Assembly: GCA_949775045.1 (NCBI GenBank) | Contig: OX459101.1 | Coordinates: 12,636,347-12,700,346 of the forward strand | Length of the DNA stretch: 64,000 nucleotides | Direction of reading: 5' to 3' | Source: Metridium senile | Taxonomy: Eukaryota; Cnidaria; Anthozoa; Actiniaria; Metridiidae | In this document: positions 54,255 through 64,000 of the stretch, one piece after another | Numbering within the stretch: position 1 is the stretch's first letter | How the letters are laid out: every line of letters starts with the position of its first letter | The notes under the pieces: model-generated | What the model was told of the DNA's origin: nothing | The model's input: the letters and a program-made list of their open reading frames with translations, nothing else | Databases searched by the model: none | Made by a program: the position numbers and the translations under genes

Positions 54255-54337
54255 AGCTCGTGTACAGCCTACCCACCCCTCCCCCTCCCCCTACGTTTCT
54301 CCCCGTAGGGGAGGGGAGGGGTGGCTGTACACAAGCT
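54255..54337. repeat. C-rich/G-rich foldback, 83 bp
   Basis: AGCTCGTGTACAGCC with a C-rich run pairs with a G-rich run ending GGCTGTACACAAGCT, leaving a loop of about 11 bases. It is a compact hairpin with strong strand asymmetry, possibly a MITE remnant. Confidence 0.75.
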
Positions 54338-54699
54338 AAGGATGGGCTGATTCTAAGCTTGTTTGCTATTCTATTTTGCTCCCTCAAGTGAATTGCACAC
54401 TATTTTTTTTTTTGCTGATATTTTTGTGCCATTTTGGAACTTGCACAATACGTTTTTTCAGGATCACGAGATCGCTCGATATTTATTCCATTCAGCCCAC
54501 CCCACCATCAAATATCAACGGGTCCGTCCCTTAGCACTAAAAACAGTAAAATTGGCTGTAGACCAAGTTTGCAAAAATTTCATATTGTTGCGACCTTCAG
54601 CAGCTTGAATTCATATCATCCATAGTGCATTTCGGGCTTGGTATGCAACATGCAACAAAACCTTTGCCAACTTTGTGACCTTGTCAAATAAATTCCAAG

Positions 54700-54896
54700 G
54701 CTACGTTTACACGGTACTGGACGAATTTTTGACCGGTCCTAAAACATCCACTAAAGGTTCTGTTCACACAGGACCGCGCTAAACGTGCAATAATTTGGAC
54801 AAACCGGTCAAATATTGCGATGGTCTTCTCTGAACAAAAATGTCCAGGTCGATCTTTAGACTGGTCATAAATTTGTCCGGTACCATGTAAACCTTA
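54700..54896. repeat. MITE-like inverted-repeat element, about 197 bp
   Basis: The terminal arms read CTACGTTTACACGGTAC at the left and, in reverse complement, CTAAGGTTTACATGGTAC at the right. Pairing continues through GGACRAATTT and GACCGGTC-type blocks. No coding capacity. Confidence 0.78.
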
Positions 54897-55020
54897 GTAG
54901 CAAACACAAAGTAGCTTAAGTTTTTGATCTAGCTTCTCAAACAAATCAATAATTCATTTAACTTTTTCTCAATAATTGGCGACCTATGAGGAAAACATCA
55001 ACCCAAAACTGTCAATTAAT

Positions 55021-55095
55021 TCATCATTAGCTTAGTTGGTAATGCACTAGAATTTCATGCAAGAGGTTCCTGGTTTGAGTCACAGGTCATCCAAG
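55021..55095 (+). repeat. tRNA-derived SINE head
   Basis: A pol III A-box-like TAGCTTAGTTGG (from 55028) and a B-box-like GGTTTGAGTC (55072-55081) lie at tRNA spacing, but no intact tRNA cloverleaf forms. It is a tRNA-derived repeat rather than a working tRNA. Confidence 0.5.
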
Positions 55096-55407
55096 AAAAT
55101 AAAATGTTGGGCAAGTAGTTAAGTAAGTAGGCAAATAAACAGGCAAGTCAGGTAAAAAAGGAGAAAGTGGAGGGGAATTAAGAAAAAAAAGAGAGTGTAA
55201 TGGAATGAATGAGAATTGCTTTTATGCTAGTTTATACAGTGTCTTCATTGGTGTATCAAAAGTCCTATGCACGCGTCTGAAATACAAAGTTGTAATTGGT
55301 CGCTGAGATAATGAATTATTAACGGGTTTGAGAAGGGTTCTTCCAAGAAGTAAAACTTTGCTCGACTATTCAACACAAGACAACTACATTTTACAGGATG
55401 GAATTTC

Positions 55408-55413
55408 TTTATT
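55408..55413 (-). terminator. RPL7 polyadenylation signal
   Basis: AATAAA on the reverse strand, 22 bases after the RPL7 stop codon. This gives the very short 3' untranslated region typical of ribosomal protein mRNAs. Confidence 0.75.
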
Positions 55414-55435
55414 TCAGTCAAGATTTTACAGGCTC

Positions 55436-58400
55436 TTAATTCATTTTGCGCACCAAGGCATTGACCTTGTCCTCGCGGTTGCCAAAGTCACCACCCTCAA
55501 CAAAGTGTGTGGTCTTCTTACGGAAGCCACCGGTTGGGGTGTTTAGCTTGAATGGCCACAAGAAGTTGTTGGCTTCTTTGAAGTTTTCGCCGACGGTGAA
55601 GATCTCGTGGATAAGGTCCTCAACACAGATAATGCCATACTTGCCAAGGTCTTTCTCAATGATGGCATTGTCTGACAGAGCTACTCTCTGACCAGCAACT
55701 TTGCCATAGCCTCGTTTGTAGATGAGCTCACGGACTGTTTTCAAGTTGGGATAACTATGAGTAAAATAAGTAAATGTTTAGAAAATGAAACCAGAAAAAT
55801 AATATTTTCAAAAAAGGAGAGTTGAAGAAAGAAAATAGAAAATATGAAAGCAAATGTACATTGCATGGTTTATCTCCCTAGTCATTGCCACATAGTGACT
55901 CTAGAAAGCACAAGGAATATGCATTGCACCACACCAAACCAGAGAAATCTCTAGGGGTGGATTTGCTCTCCAACGTCATGGCAGTGGAATAGACATCAAG
56001 AAAATGTGTTCTAGACACTCAGCTCCTGTGCCATTTAGGCAGAGCCAATAGGGGCCAACCCATTGGATACCACGTTGGATAGTCAGTTATTTCAATTACT
56101 CACACACACAAAAAAGAAAGAAAGAAAAAACAAAATAAAAGCAAAAGTTAAGATAATAAAAAATAATTCCTAATTTGGCAGGATGTTTTTAAGACCATCC
56201 ATTTGATTTTTCACTCAAAAAGCAACAAACATTTGATTTTGCTCACAAAGAACTTTGAGTAATCTAGAAGGTTGTTACCATAGTTGTTACATACCCATAA
56301 GCAATGTATGGTTGTACAATCCTCAGCATGTTTAATGAAGCCTTGTTAAGACGAATGAACACACCATTATTGATCTGGAGAAGACGAAGAAGCTGTAGAA
56401 TCTTACGGACCTTGGGGCTTACACCATTGATACTGTAACAGACAAAAGATATGACATTATTAACACATACAACACCAGGCTCCTCCTCTGTGTACGGTGC
56501 ACAGTCTACATAATTCAATAGAAACACAAAACACTCCAAGTTAAACAATGAATGGAGCTAACAAAGAATACAATAGGTTTTCAGTACACAACAGAGAAAT
56601 AAAGTCAAGTCAAGTAAAGCAACCTTATTTAATGACAGTAACTTGTGACAGTTGTATTGCATGAATGATAAACTTGAGGCCAATGTTGTGCTCATTTCCC
56701 CCCCTCTCTCCATCAGTGCTCCCCCTCTCTCCATCAGTGCTCCGTTCTACGGGTATTTAAAGCTAATTACTATGAAAATCACTAGTGGTAAAATGTCTGT
56801 TGAAAATTTGGCCTTTGGGGTGTGTCTTTTTGTACCACATGACCAATTTTGAGCAAAATGATTGGCCAGAAGCGATTACATGGTACAAAAACGAGACAGA
56901 ATTTCAAACAAGCATTTTACCACTCTAGTGATTTCGATAGTAAAGCTACACGGAAAGGAGAGAAGTCGAAACAAGGATGTGAGGTCACTGGGAATCAAAC
57001 TTGGGGCCTCTTGCACACTAATCAACTGTGCCATCCTTGCTTTGTCCAATACCATAGCACTAATAGTTTTGATAAAATGATGATAGTGACAATCATTAAG
57101 TGTTCTCCAGAAGTGCCACTTACTGGAGTTTTCCCCCACTACTCACTCCCAAACCACCAGATAATTATTTTAACATGAACAAAAGATTATTGTACGAGTT
57201 TTGATAAAAAAAAAACTTGCAGCTGTGTTGTATTGGCTATACATTCACACTCCTTCAAATTGTGATTGTATCGGCCAATACAAAATAGCCATGAATGTTG
57301 TAAATATTACAAACAATTTTTCTTTTAATGCCCAATGACTTGTGGTGAATAATAACCTTATCGTTGTCTAGGCTATAAATCCTTGGTATAGGCGAGTGTA
57401 GTGTTTATTATCTTGGTATGTACAATCCATAGGTCATTTGCACAATGATACCACTTTACTCAGGGTTCATGCTGATGTCAGTAAACAAAATCTAAGGAGT
57501 TTTCAAGGACCAAAAAGTAACTTTTAAGCACTTTTTGTGACAACTTTGATATACAAAAATTTAAGAATTTACAAAAACGGTGTGCAATACTAGAATTTTT
57601 ACTTTACTTTAATTTGCAATTTTTACCCTACTTTAGCTAGAATTAAGGAGTTTTTAAGGAGTTTTAGCTGATTTTCTAAAATTCAAGGGCTTTTCAAGTG
57701 CCCTTAAAAACGTAAATCAAATCTAAGGAGTTTAAGGAGTAGCACGAACCCTGTTTACTACAAGTACCAGAATGCTTTACAATTTTTCTTTCTTATTCAG
57801 ATTATTATTGAGAATACAAGAATGAACACTAATTATTCCATAAAAGAAAGTAGGCTAAGCATTCTGGTACTGGTAGTACATAATGCAAATAGTTTATATG
57901 TAGAACCATTGTTGGGCTCAAAATCATAGCACATAGCAGCTAAGACATCTAGGTTGCATTGGTAGGTCGTAATTTAGCACAGTGTTATCAACTCAGATGA
58001 AAAAAACCATTTTGGATGTTTATCCAAAGAAGTTCTCTCTCTAATTCTTGACTACGTATACTCAAGAAACACAATGCAAATAAGGCATGTTATTTGACTA
58101 ATTTAACATTTTCCCAGGTATCTGAGTGGTCTTTTGTGTTCTATGATTTTGAACCTGACAATACTTTAATATTTGTTACTATACAACTTACAAACTGAGA
58201 ATTAAAAGCTTACATACGAAATAAATATAATGTTCATTGCATGGTTTATCTCCCTAGTCATTGCCACATAGTGACTCTAGGAAGCACAAGGAATATGCAT
58301 TGCACCACACCAAACCAGAGAAATCCCTAGGGGTGGATTTGCTCTCCAACGCCATGGCAGTGGAATAGACATCAAGAAAATGTGTTCAAGACACTCAGCT

Positions 58401-60447
58401 CCTGTGCCATTTAGGCAGAGCCAATAGGGGCCAACCCATTGGATGCCACGTTGGGTTAAATTTAAATTAAGTGAATTTAAATAGTTAAAAACTGTGTCTC
58501 AACTAAAAAAACACTTGCTTACCCTCTGATTCTGATAACGAAAGCTAGTCTGGCTTCTGGAGGAACATAGAAGTTACCATGTTGTTTGGACATTTTCTTC
58601 ATCCTACATTCATCTTGTTCCCTTTGACGGTACTCCTTGACATATTGCTCAGCTCTTTTGAAGATTATCTTTCTTTTCTTGTGCTGAGCCTATAAGTACA
58701 AATAATATAATTTAATTGATGAGTAGAAAATACCATTTTGCAGCTTTGCAACTCTGTGCTAATAACACAAAGGAACTTATTTCAAACAAAAATTAAATTA
58801 ATTTACAAAAATTTATTTTCAAACAAAAATTAAATTAATTTACAAAATAGAAAATATGAAAGCTAATGTTCATTGCATGGTTTATCTCCCTAGTCATTGC
58901 CACAGAGTGACTCTAGAAAGCACAAGGAATATGCATTGCACCACACCAAACCAGAAAAATCTCCAGGGGTGGATTTGCTCTCCAACGTCATGGCAGTGGA
59001 ATAGACATCAAGAAAATGTGTTCAAGACACTCAGCTCCTTTGCCATCGAGGCAGAGCCAATAGGGGCCAACCCATTGGATACCACGTTGGATAAAAAATT
59101 ATCTAAATAAAATTACACACAGTACACACACACATAATAATAAGACCTATAATGTGGGTTATGGTTTCGCTAATTGGAACATTTGCATCAGCTTTTCAAA
59201 AGTCACTTTTTCATCTCTCTAAATACTTGTTTTATATGCCAATGTCACTATTTTTTGACATTTCAATGCTGTATGTCAGCTGTTTTTGAGGCCTTGTGGC
59301 ATGTCCCAAGTTTTTGAGCCATGTGGCATGTCCCCAGCACAGGCCTCAATAATTTTAAGAAATGCTATTAAGAGAGAAAATTTACCTTTTTCTGTGTAGC
59401 CCTGGCAGCCTCACGTGCAGCTTTAACTTTCTCAAGACTCTTTCTCTTCTTGAGAAGAGTTTCAGGGACTCGTGGAACCTTCTCCCTGCAAAATAACAAG
59501 CATGTTAACACAGTCTACTTATTGCCTGACGAAGACTAGCAGTAGCAGTCAAACTGCGCAGTCCAACTCTTCGACATTCGTGAGGCAAATGAATAGCATA
59601 CTATTTATCTCATATCCACGATGAATAATCTTTTACTTTGAGTTAACACAATGACGATGACTAGTGTTTTTGTATTTTGGTATTTCTAAGGAAACAACTG
59701 AAGTATACTTGTACGATTCCTTGTGGTTAAAATAGTGTGGACTATAGCAGTATTTCTAAGGATACAACTTGAGTAAAATAGTATGATAACTAGCATTTAA
59801 ACTAGTGGGTTCTGCATTGTGCAACTGCTTTGAACATTAATCCTCCTTCTAGGTAAAAAAGATGGACCCATTTCAAACAAATTATAAGCCTTACAACGCT
59901 CTCCATTTATAATGTTAACAAAACTTATGAAATATAAATAGATTATCACAATAATCAAACAAAACAAAAACAAAAAATACAAATGTGAACATACTAGAGA
60001 AACATTTTGCCAACAAATATCAACAGTATTCGGAATTAGAAGCACTCACATGTAGTGGCCAATGTGATGTACAATGTCTTAATTTTCAACTAAAACTACT
60101 TTTAAACTGAATATTCAACGAGCAAACGAGGAGGAATGTTGAAAGGAGCACTAAATGCGGCTAGTATATAACTTAAATGATTTGTATATTGCTGTAATCG
60201 TAAATCTACGCTCGATATTTTCAAAATGGATGACTGGAGTCTGTATACATGTTGTGCGGCAGCCACACTAAAGTTCACTTTTACATCCGAAGTTTACAAT
60301 AAACTCACAAAATACAACCACTAGTTGAAAATTGAAGGTTCAAATTATATGTCGAGCGTGAGGATGGTGTAAATTAGTAGTGTTTTCATGTCGGATTGCT
60401 TGGATTTAAACATGGTTTTATTTTTCCACCAACCTTTCGAGAGCCAT
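55436..60447 (-). CDS. RPL7: Ribosomal protein L7 (uL30), five exons
   Basis: A large-subunit ribosomal protein. On the reverse strand the coding exons are 60434-60447, 59386-59485, 58523-58689, 56295-56432 and 55436-55754. They total 738 bases (245 residues plus stop), against about 248 in human RPL7. All junctions are GT-AG and keep frame. The protein starts [16 protein letters not shown]. Diagnostic stretches are [83 protein letters not shown] and [15 protein letters not shown], ending RKMN. Introns 2, 3 and 4 each hold a U17 snoRNA on the same strand. The start sits just inside a pyrimidine-rich leader and is divergent from TBL3. Confidence 0.96.
55852..56079 (-). ncRNA. U17: U17/snR30 H/ACA snoRNA, copy in RPL7 intron 4
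   Basis: About 228 nt on the RPL7 sense strand, close to the length of animal U17. The 5' end reads TCCAACGTGG like vertebrate U17. An AGAGCA H box follows the first hairpin. The conserved 3' part has GCATATTCC, AGAGTCAC, CAATGACTAGGGAGA and AAACCATGCA. An ACA box lies three bases from the 3' end. U17/snR30 guides pre-rRNA cleavage for 18S formation, not pseudouridylation. The 3' end lies about 97 bases from the intron's acceptor. Made by processing of the spliced intron (inferred). Confidence 0.92.
56761..56947. repeat. MITE-like foldback element in RPL7 intron 3
   Basis: The arms AGCTAATTACTATG and, in reverse complement, AGCTTTACTATCG extend through AAATCACTAG, TGGTAAAATG and TTTTTGTACCA blocks, leaving a loop around 56845-56870. 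No coding capacity. Confidence 0.75.
57461..57753. repeat. hAT-like non-autonomous element in RPL7 intron 3
   Basis: The 293-bp element has terminal repeats CAGGGTTCATGCT and, in reverse complement, CAGGGTTCGTGCT. It is flanked on both sides by TTTACT (57455-57460 and 57754-57759). CAGGG-type ends are common in hAT elements, though hAT target duplications are usually 8 bp, so the family is tentative. The interior repeats AAATCTAAGGAGTTT-type segments and has no open frame. Confidence 0.65.
58228..58455 (-). ncRNA. U17: U17/snR30 H/ACA snoRNA, copy in RPL7 intron 3
   Basis: Same architecture as the intron 4 copy: CCAACGTGG start, AGAGCA H box, GCATATTCC, CAATGACTAGG, AAACCATGCA and a terminal ACA. 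It differs by a handful of substitutions, for example GGCGTTGG where the others have GACGTTGG. Its 5' end is about 67 bases from the intron donor. The rest of this long intron is filled with mobile elements. Confidence 0.92.
58864..59091 (-). ncRNA. U17: U17/snR30 H/ACA snoRNA, copy in RPL7 intron 2
   Basis: Third copy with all conserved U17 blocks and H and ACA boxes. It has a substitution (CTCTGTGG) in the stem before CAATGACTAGG, which makes it closer to vertebrate U17 there. It shares about 20 bases of 3'-flanking sequence (AATAGAAAATATGAAAGC on the forward strand) with the intron 4 copy, so the two copies descend from a duplication that included intron flank. Confidence 0.92.
59486..60433 (-). 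other. RPL7 intron 1
   Basis: A 948-base intron between the 14-base coding exon 1 and exon 2, with GT-AG ends. No U17 copy was seen and no box C/D or other H/ACA snoRNA could be supported. Near 59524-59570 is a GCCTGACGAAGAC/GCAGTAGCAGTC-type sequence that looks like a dispersed repeat. Confidence 0.6.
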
Positions 60448-60992
60448 TTTCCAAGGTAAAAGAGAAAGAGCATCATGGGAGCAGGGACTAAGTAACCGCG
60501 CTAGCTCATGAAAGACTGGGTCTAGAAATAGCGCAAAAGTTAAAAATCGAAAAATAGGACAAAAAATTTAAAAATAATGCTTTTGAAAATTATTTTCTTA
60601 CAAAACAAAATTGATATTAAAGATAATTTTGATTAAAGAATGATTGTAAATTGATGCATTAAATATTTTTATATATATTTCGTTTTATTTCGTTGCAAGT
60701 GAATAATATCGATTCAATACGTTATATGAATTTAATTTAGTTACTCATTTATCAAATACAAACCTTTTTGTGAAATTATCAAAATAAACAAATAAATAAA
60801 TAAAAATAAACAAAGTGAAAAAGCTTTTGAGATGGACTTCCTGTGGTGTTCAAATCCGATAGGGACTGAACCCACGTGGTGCAAAATCATAAAATGGCGG
60901 AAGAAAATACAAAATAGAATTGTATTTCACTGATTTTCTCCTTCAATAACTATTGTAAAAAGACTTAAACGGTACAAATATCATACAAAAGT
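60448..60992. promoter_or_regulatory. Divergent promoter region between RPL7 and TBL3
   Basis: 545 bp separate the two start codons. On the RPL7 side, CTCTTTCTCTTTTACC (reverse strand, 60455-60470) is a terminal oligopyrimidine tract of the kind that puts ribosomal protein mRNAs under TOR control. On the TBL3 side there is a CACGTG E-box (60873-60878), a possible Myc/Max site. An AAAATGGCGGAAG motif (60891-60903) resembles a YY1 site. Its ATG opens a short upstream frame (60894-60917). No clear TATA box was found for either gene. The roles are inferred from motif identity and position. Confidence 0.65.
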
Positions 60993-63867
60993 ATGGCTTC
61001 GTCTTCGGAGGTACTCCTGAAGTCAAAGTAAGTCAGAAAAAGCTGTGATTTGAGGTTAATTTAGACGTTTGATTTAGAAAGTGTCGAAAGATAAGTTTCG
61101 AAGTCCATCACAAACAACACAACAATTTATGTAAAATCAAAGTATGATTTTGATATTTTGTGTACATTTTTAGTTATGAAGTCAGTTCAAAGATTGAAGC
61201 ATTCTACACTGGTGGAAAGATTCAGGTACGCATTACAAAACTACCGATTGATAGTGTCGACTATAAATTGTTTATTTCTGAACTACTGTATTTCATCATT
61301 GTATTTTCTATATTTCTACTGTCTTTGCAGTCTGCTTTTTATAACTAAAAATATATATCTTCTATTTCATTGTGTTGTAGCATTCTTCAGATGAACAGTA
61401 CATTTTCTCTCTCTGTACTGAGAAAGTTCAAGTTGTGGATGTTGACAGTGGAAAGATCTGCCATTCTTTGGAAGAGGTGAGGCATGCATTACAGTAGGTT
61501 TAAAACCCACAAAAATAAACATGTGATTTCCGTTTCAGGCTGAAGTGGTTTTACAATAATAAAATGTATGTCAGATTGTGTATGATGATGATCGTTGCGG
61601 AATAGTAAGCAATCAAAGAATTAAATATTTGCAATAAAGAATCTCTCAAAAACATTTTGGGACTTCAATGGGATTTGAACCCATGACCTTTGCAGAACCT
61701 GGTGCATCTACCAACTGAGCTATGAAGCCACATATGCTGGTATATATAGGAGGCTTTATTTCCTTCCCCTCCACACCAGTTCCCGGCCTAATTAATCAAT
61801 ATTTCCGATAATCGATGTTAATCGACTAATCAATACTAATCGATATTAATAAATTGATTGATATTGGAAATCGATGACTAATCGATGACCAAGATCATTG
61901 TGACCTTTTATCGATTAATAATCGATCATCGATTATCATCGATCGACTAATATTGATTAACATCGATTAACATCGATTAAATTAGCGAAATAGCTATAGG
62001 TATTCGTTACCTATTTAGTGGTTTTATTTCTTATACTCTTGAGACTAGAGCGGATTTCGTATGACTGTACAACGTACGGTTCCGTGCCGTGACCGTGCCG
62101 TAATTTGTATAAGAAGATTCGAAGTTTCTGCCGTGACCATGTCTGTGCCGTAGTTTCTATAAAAACATTCGAAAAAACTGCCGTAACCAATCCGTAGCGT
62201 TTTGTTACTAGGCACACGAAAAACTCTCTCAATTTAGTTTGTACCATGCCGTGCCGTGTCCGTGCTGTTTGCACAGTCATAAGAAATTCGCTCTATTTAT
62301 ATACTATTAAATACTATTTTGTAAAAAAAACTAGTGTGTCAATTAAACAATCGCAAATAAAGCAATTTGTAATATGTCCACTATTTTGTCAGAAACTTTT
62401 TTCACCGATAAACTAGTGAATGCACGATTAGACTACTCTTTGTCTCAGGCTTGTTTTCGCAAAAAAACCCGATGTCAATCGATGTCAATCGATACTAATC
62501 GATGTACATGTAATTAGTGGCCGAACTTTGTGTGACTATCGATTAATCATCGATCAACCGATGCTAATTGATATCAATAAGGTAATTTCATCGATTAATA
62601 TCGATTTTTCGATTAGTTTTCGATGATTGATTGTCATCGATTAATTAGGCCGGGACCAGTTGTACCTTAATTTAGGTTCTGAATCTCAAAATAGTCTTTC
62701 TTTAAGGAATATAAGATGGCGTGCCTGGTTATATACTGTGATTTAAACACGGTGGGAGCTGTTAAGCAAGAGGGAATTTGCTAAGAAACACAAGGAGTAC
62801 AAGAATGTTTCTTTGACTTCTCGAGTGCTCTACAGCTACCAGAGTGTTTATTTCACAGTATATAGACATAAGTAGATGCTTTATATTGCTTTTATAACAT
62901 ATTTTTGCACATTTTATGTGGCTGAGTGTGACTCTGTCCTCTGATATAAACATTGTAGCCAGCCAATCAGAGCATGTGTAGTATTTGAAATATTTTATAA
63001 TCTCCAATAAATGCGTTGTGATTGTTTTTAGGAAGGAGATGAGATATCATGCTTTGCAGCTTCTCCCGATGACAAGGTAACAGTTTATAGAAATTAACAA
63101 GAGGAATGTTCTAGATACCTTATTCATACTAATTGTCGCAAGTCTTTAATTTGGCGATTGTCGTGATTTCTAAATAATTGTGAAATAAAAGACAAAAAAT
63201 AAAACAATTTAATGCCCTTCAATTTATTTTTCCGGCAAAAATGCGAAAAAATTAATGCCCGCGAAATATGCCTATTCGAAATTAAGTGCCTGCGAAAATT
63301 AGTACTAATAAGGTGCATTCTTACATTACATGTTGTTAATAATTCTCTTAATGACAGGTAGATGGCCACTGTTTTAATCACTATTTTTTACATCAACTGA
63401 AGATATGTGGAGTTGTTACCAAAGGATTTCTAGCTAAAATCCTACGCACTCACAATCACTGACATTAATTGTGTACTAATGTGGTAAAACCCCTGTTAAT
63501 TATGCATCTACATTAACATGTTACTCTATTTTGATTGGCTGAATGATTGTGGATTTTTTTCTTACTCTGTGCAATAAATTAATTGCACTGTGCAATAGAC
63601 CTTTTCAGCGGTTTTCGTCCTCAACCTCAGCCTCAATAGCGTGTGATATATATTATTTTAGCAATTTACAAATTATCAAACAATTGAAACATTTCAAAAT
63701 TCCAAACAGTGGTATTTCCTGCAATATACTAATTTCTCATTTTTTTATCATCAATTTAATTTTATTGTAATCTGTGTTGTGATGTTTAGTTTGTAGTGAC
63801 TGCAAGTAAAAGTTTACTGTTGAGACAGTGGGACTGGAAAACTGGAAAACAGACCAAAACATGGAAG
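60993..63867 (+). CDS. TBL3: TBL3/UTP13, WD40 protein of the small-subunit processome, 5' five exons only
   Basis: Transducin beta-like 3 (yeast Utp13) is a nucleolar double beta-propeller scaffold of the U3 snoRNP/SSU processome, needed for 18S rRNA maturation. Coding exons on the forward strand are 60993-61027, 61174-61225, 61381-61476, 63032-63076 and 63790-63867. All have GT-AG junctions and continuous frame, giving 102 codons before the window ends in intron 5. The protein starts MASSSEVLLKSNYEVSSKIE. Family-diagnostic stretches are FYTGGKIQ, YIFSLCTEKVQVVDVDSGK, ISCFAASPDDKFVVTASKSL and LLRQWDWKTGKQTKTWK, the first WD40 blades. Intron 3 (61477-63031) is enlarged by nested transposons. 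It is divergent from RPL7, which suggests shared regulation. The 3' end is beyond the window. Confidence 0.92.
61660..61729 (-). repeat. tRNA-derived repeat (degenerate tRNA-like sequence) in TBL3 intron 3
   Basis: On the reverse strand GGCTTCA pairs with TGAAGTC as an acceptor stem. TAGCTCAGTTGGTAGA is an A box and GGTTCAAATCC a B box with a proper T arm. The 3' half of the anticodon stem is missing, so no functional tRNA folds. It is best read as a tRNA-derived SINE or tRNA pseudogene. Confidence 0.7.
61781..62655. repeat. 875-bp inverted-repeat transposon in TBL3 intron 3
   Basis: The perfect 17-bp terminal repeats TCCCGGCCTAATTAATC and its complement are flanked on both sides by CCAGT (61776-61780 and 62656-62660), a likely target duplication. 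Subterminal regions are dense in ATCGATTA and AATCGATG-type repeats in both orientations. No transposase is encoded. The interior is occupied by a second element at 62046-62295. I do not recognise the family. Confidence 0.78.
62046..62295. repeat. 250-bp MITE nested inside the 875-bp element
   Basis: The ends read TAGAGCGGATTTCGTATGACTGT and, in reverse complement, TAGAGCGAATTTCTTATGACTGT. TA at both edges may be a Tc1/mariner-type target duplication. The interior repeats GTGCCGTGACCGTGCCG-like and CCGTAGTTT-like segments. No coding capacity. Confidence 0.7.
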
Positions 63868-64000
63868 GTATGAATAAAAATATTGAAACTAGGGAGTAAA
63901 CTAGTATAGGTTGATAGGTTACAATATAATTAATGTTGACTTAACTTTACTGACGTTTCGAGCTTTAGCCCTTCGTCGGAGTAAAAGAGTTAGACTAAGA
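63868..64000. other. TBL3 intron 5, start, with part of a dispersed repeat
   Basis: After the GTATGA donor, the last 50 bases contain GACGTTTCGAGC and CCCTTCGTCGGAG. This resembles a repeat I recall as widespread in cnidarian genomes. The window ends inside it. Confidence 0.4.

Noticed and set aside
58856..59110. 84-residue forward frame, and similar forward frames over the other snoRNA copies
   Set aside because: It is antisense to a U17 snoRNA inside an RPL7 intron.
61660..61729. Functional tRNA gene
   Set aside because: The acceptor and T arms pair, but the anticodon stem lacks its 3' half and the D arm is irregular.
62011..62280. 89-residue reverse frame in TBL3 intron 3
   Set aside because: It lies within the nested MITE and reflects its GTGCCGTG-type internal repeats.

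Overview
The window is animal nuclear DNA, most likely from a cnidarian and probably an anthozoan such as a coral. Three host genes are recognisable on the right. RPL7 and TBL3 have GT-AG introns, a polyamine oxidase is intronless, and H/ACA snoRNAs lie inside RPL7 introns. Short AT-rich foldback transposons fill the spaces between them. The cnidarian call rests on intron style and remembered repeat families, not on a search.

Positions 1-49293 are one array: the tail of a unit followed by 12 units of a two-gene element. Eleven lie in one orientation and one (32811-36743) is inverted. Each 3933-bp core carries two convergent genes. One is a 368-residue Tc1/mariner-type DD34E transposase (core 247-1353, forward). 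The other is a 441-residue Rep with an HUH nickase domain and a superfamily 3 helicase (core 2331-3656, reverse), resembling parvovirus NS1 and CRESS-DNA virus Rep proteins. Between their 3' ends is an origin-like region with six heptamers in mirror symmetry and a perfect 22-bp GC-rich palindrome. Cores are separated by a 250-bp foldback palindrome with a branched tip, present at 9 junctions and missing at 4. The array ends on the right with a complete palindrome, so the palindrome behaves as the element's terminus.

Read as a linear unit, the element is palindrome, inward-reading transposase, inward-reading Rep, palindrome. That is the gene layout of ambisense densoviruses. Read as a circle, it is an ambisense replicon whose two genes diverge from a stem-loop region. 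The working hypothesis is a transposon, or transposon-virus hybrid, that moves by a DDE transposase and amplifies by Rep-driven replication. Copies look identical by eye outside the neighbourhood of an N gap (20780-20979), so amplification was very recent or the array has been shaped by assembly.

Positions 49294-55435 hold the host flank, a secreted-type polyamine oxidase (52480-53904, reverse), foldback elements and a tRNA-derived repeat. Positions 55436-60447 (reverse) are RPL7 in five exons, with a U17/snR30 snoRNA copy in each of introns 2, 3 and 4. Across a 545-bp divergent promoter region, TBL3/UTP13 starts at 60993 (forward) and runs off the window after exon 5. RPL7, U17 and TBL3 all serve ribosome production; U17 and TBL3 both act in 18S rRNA processing.
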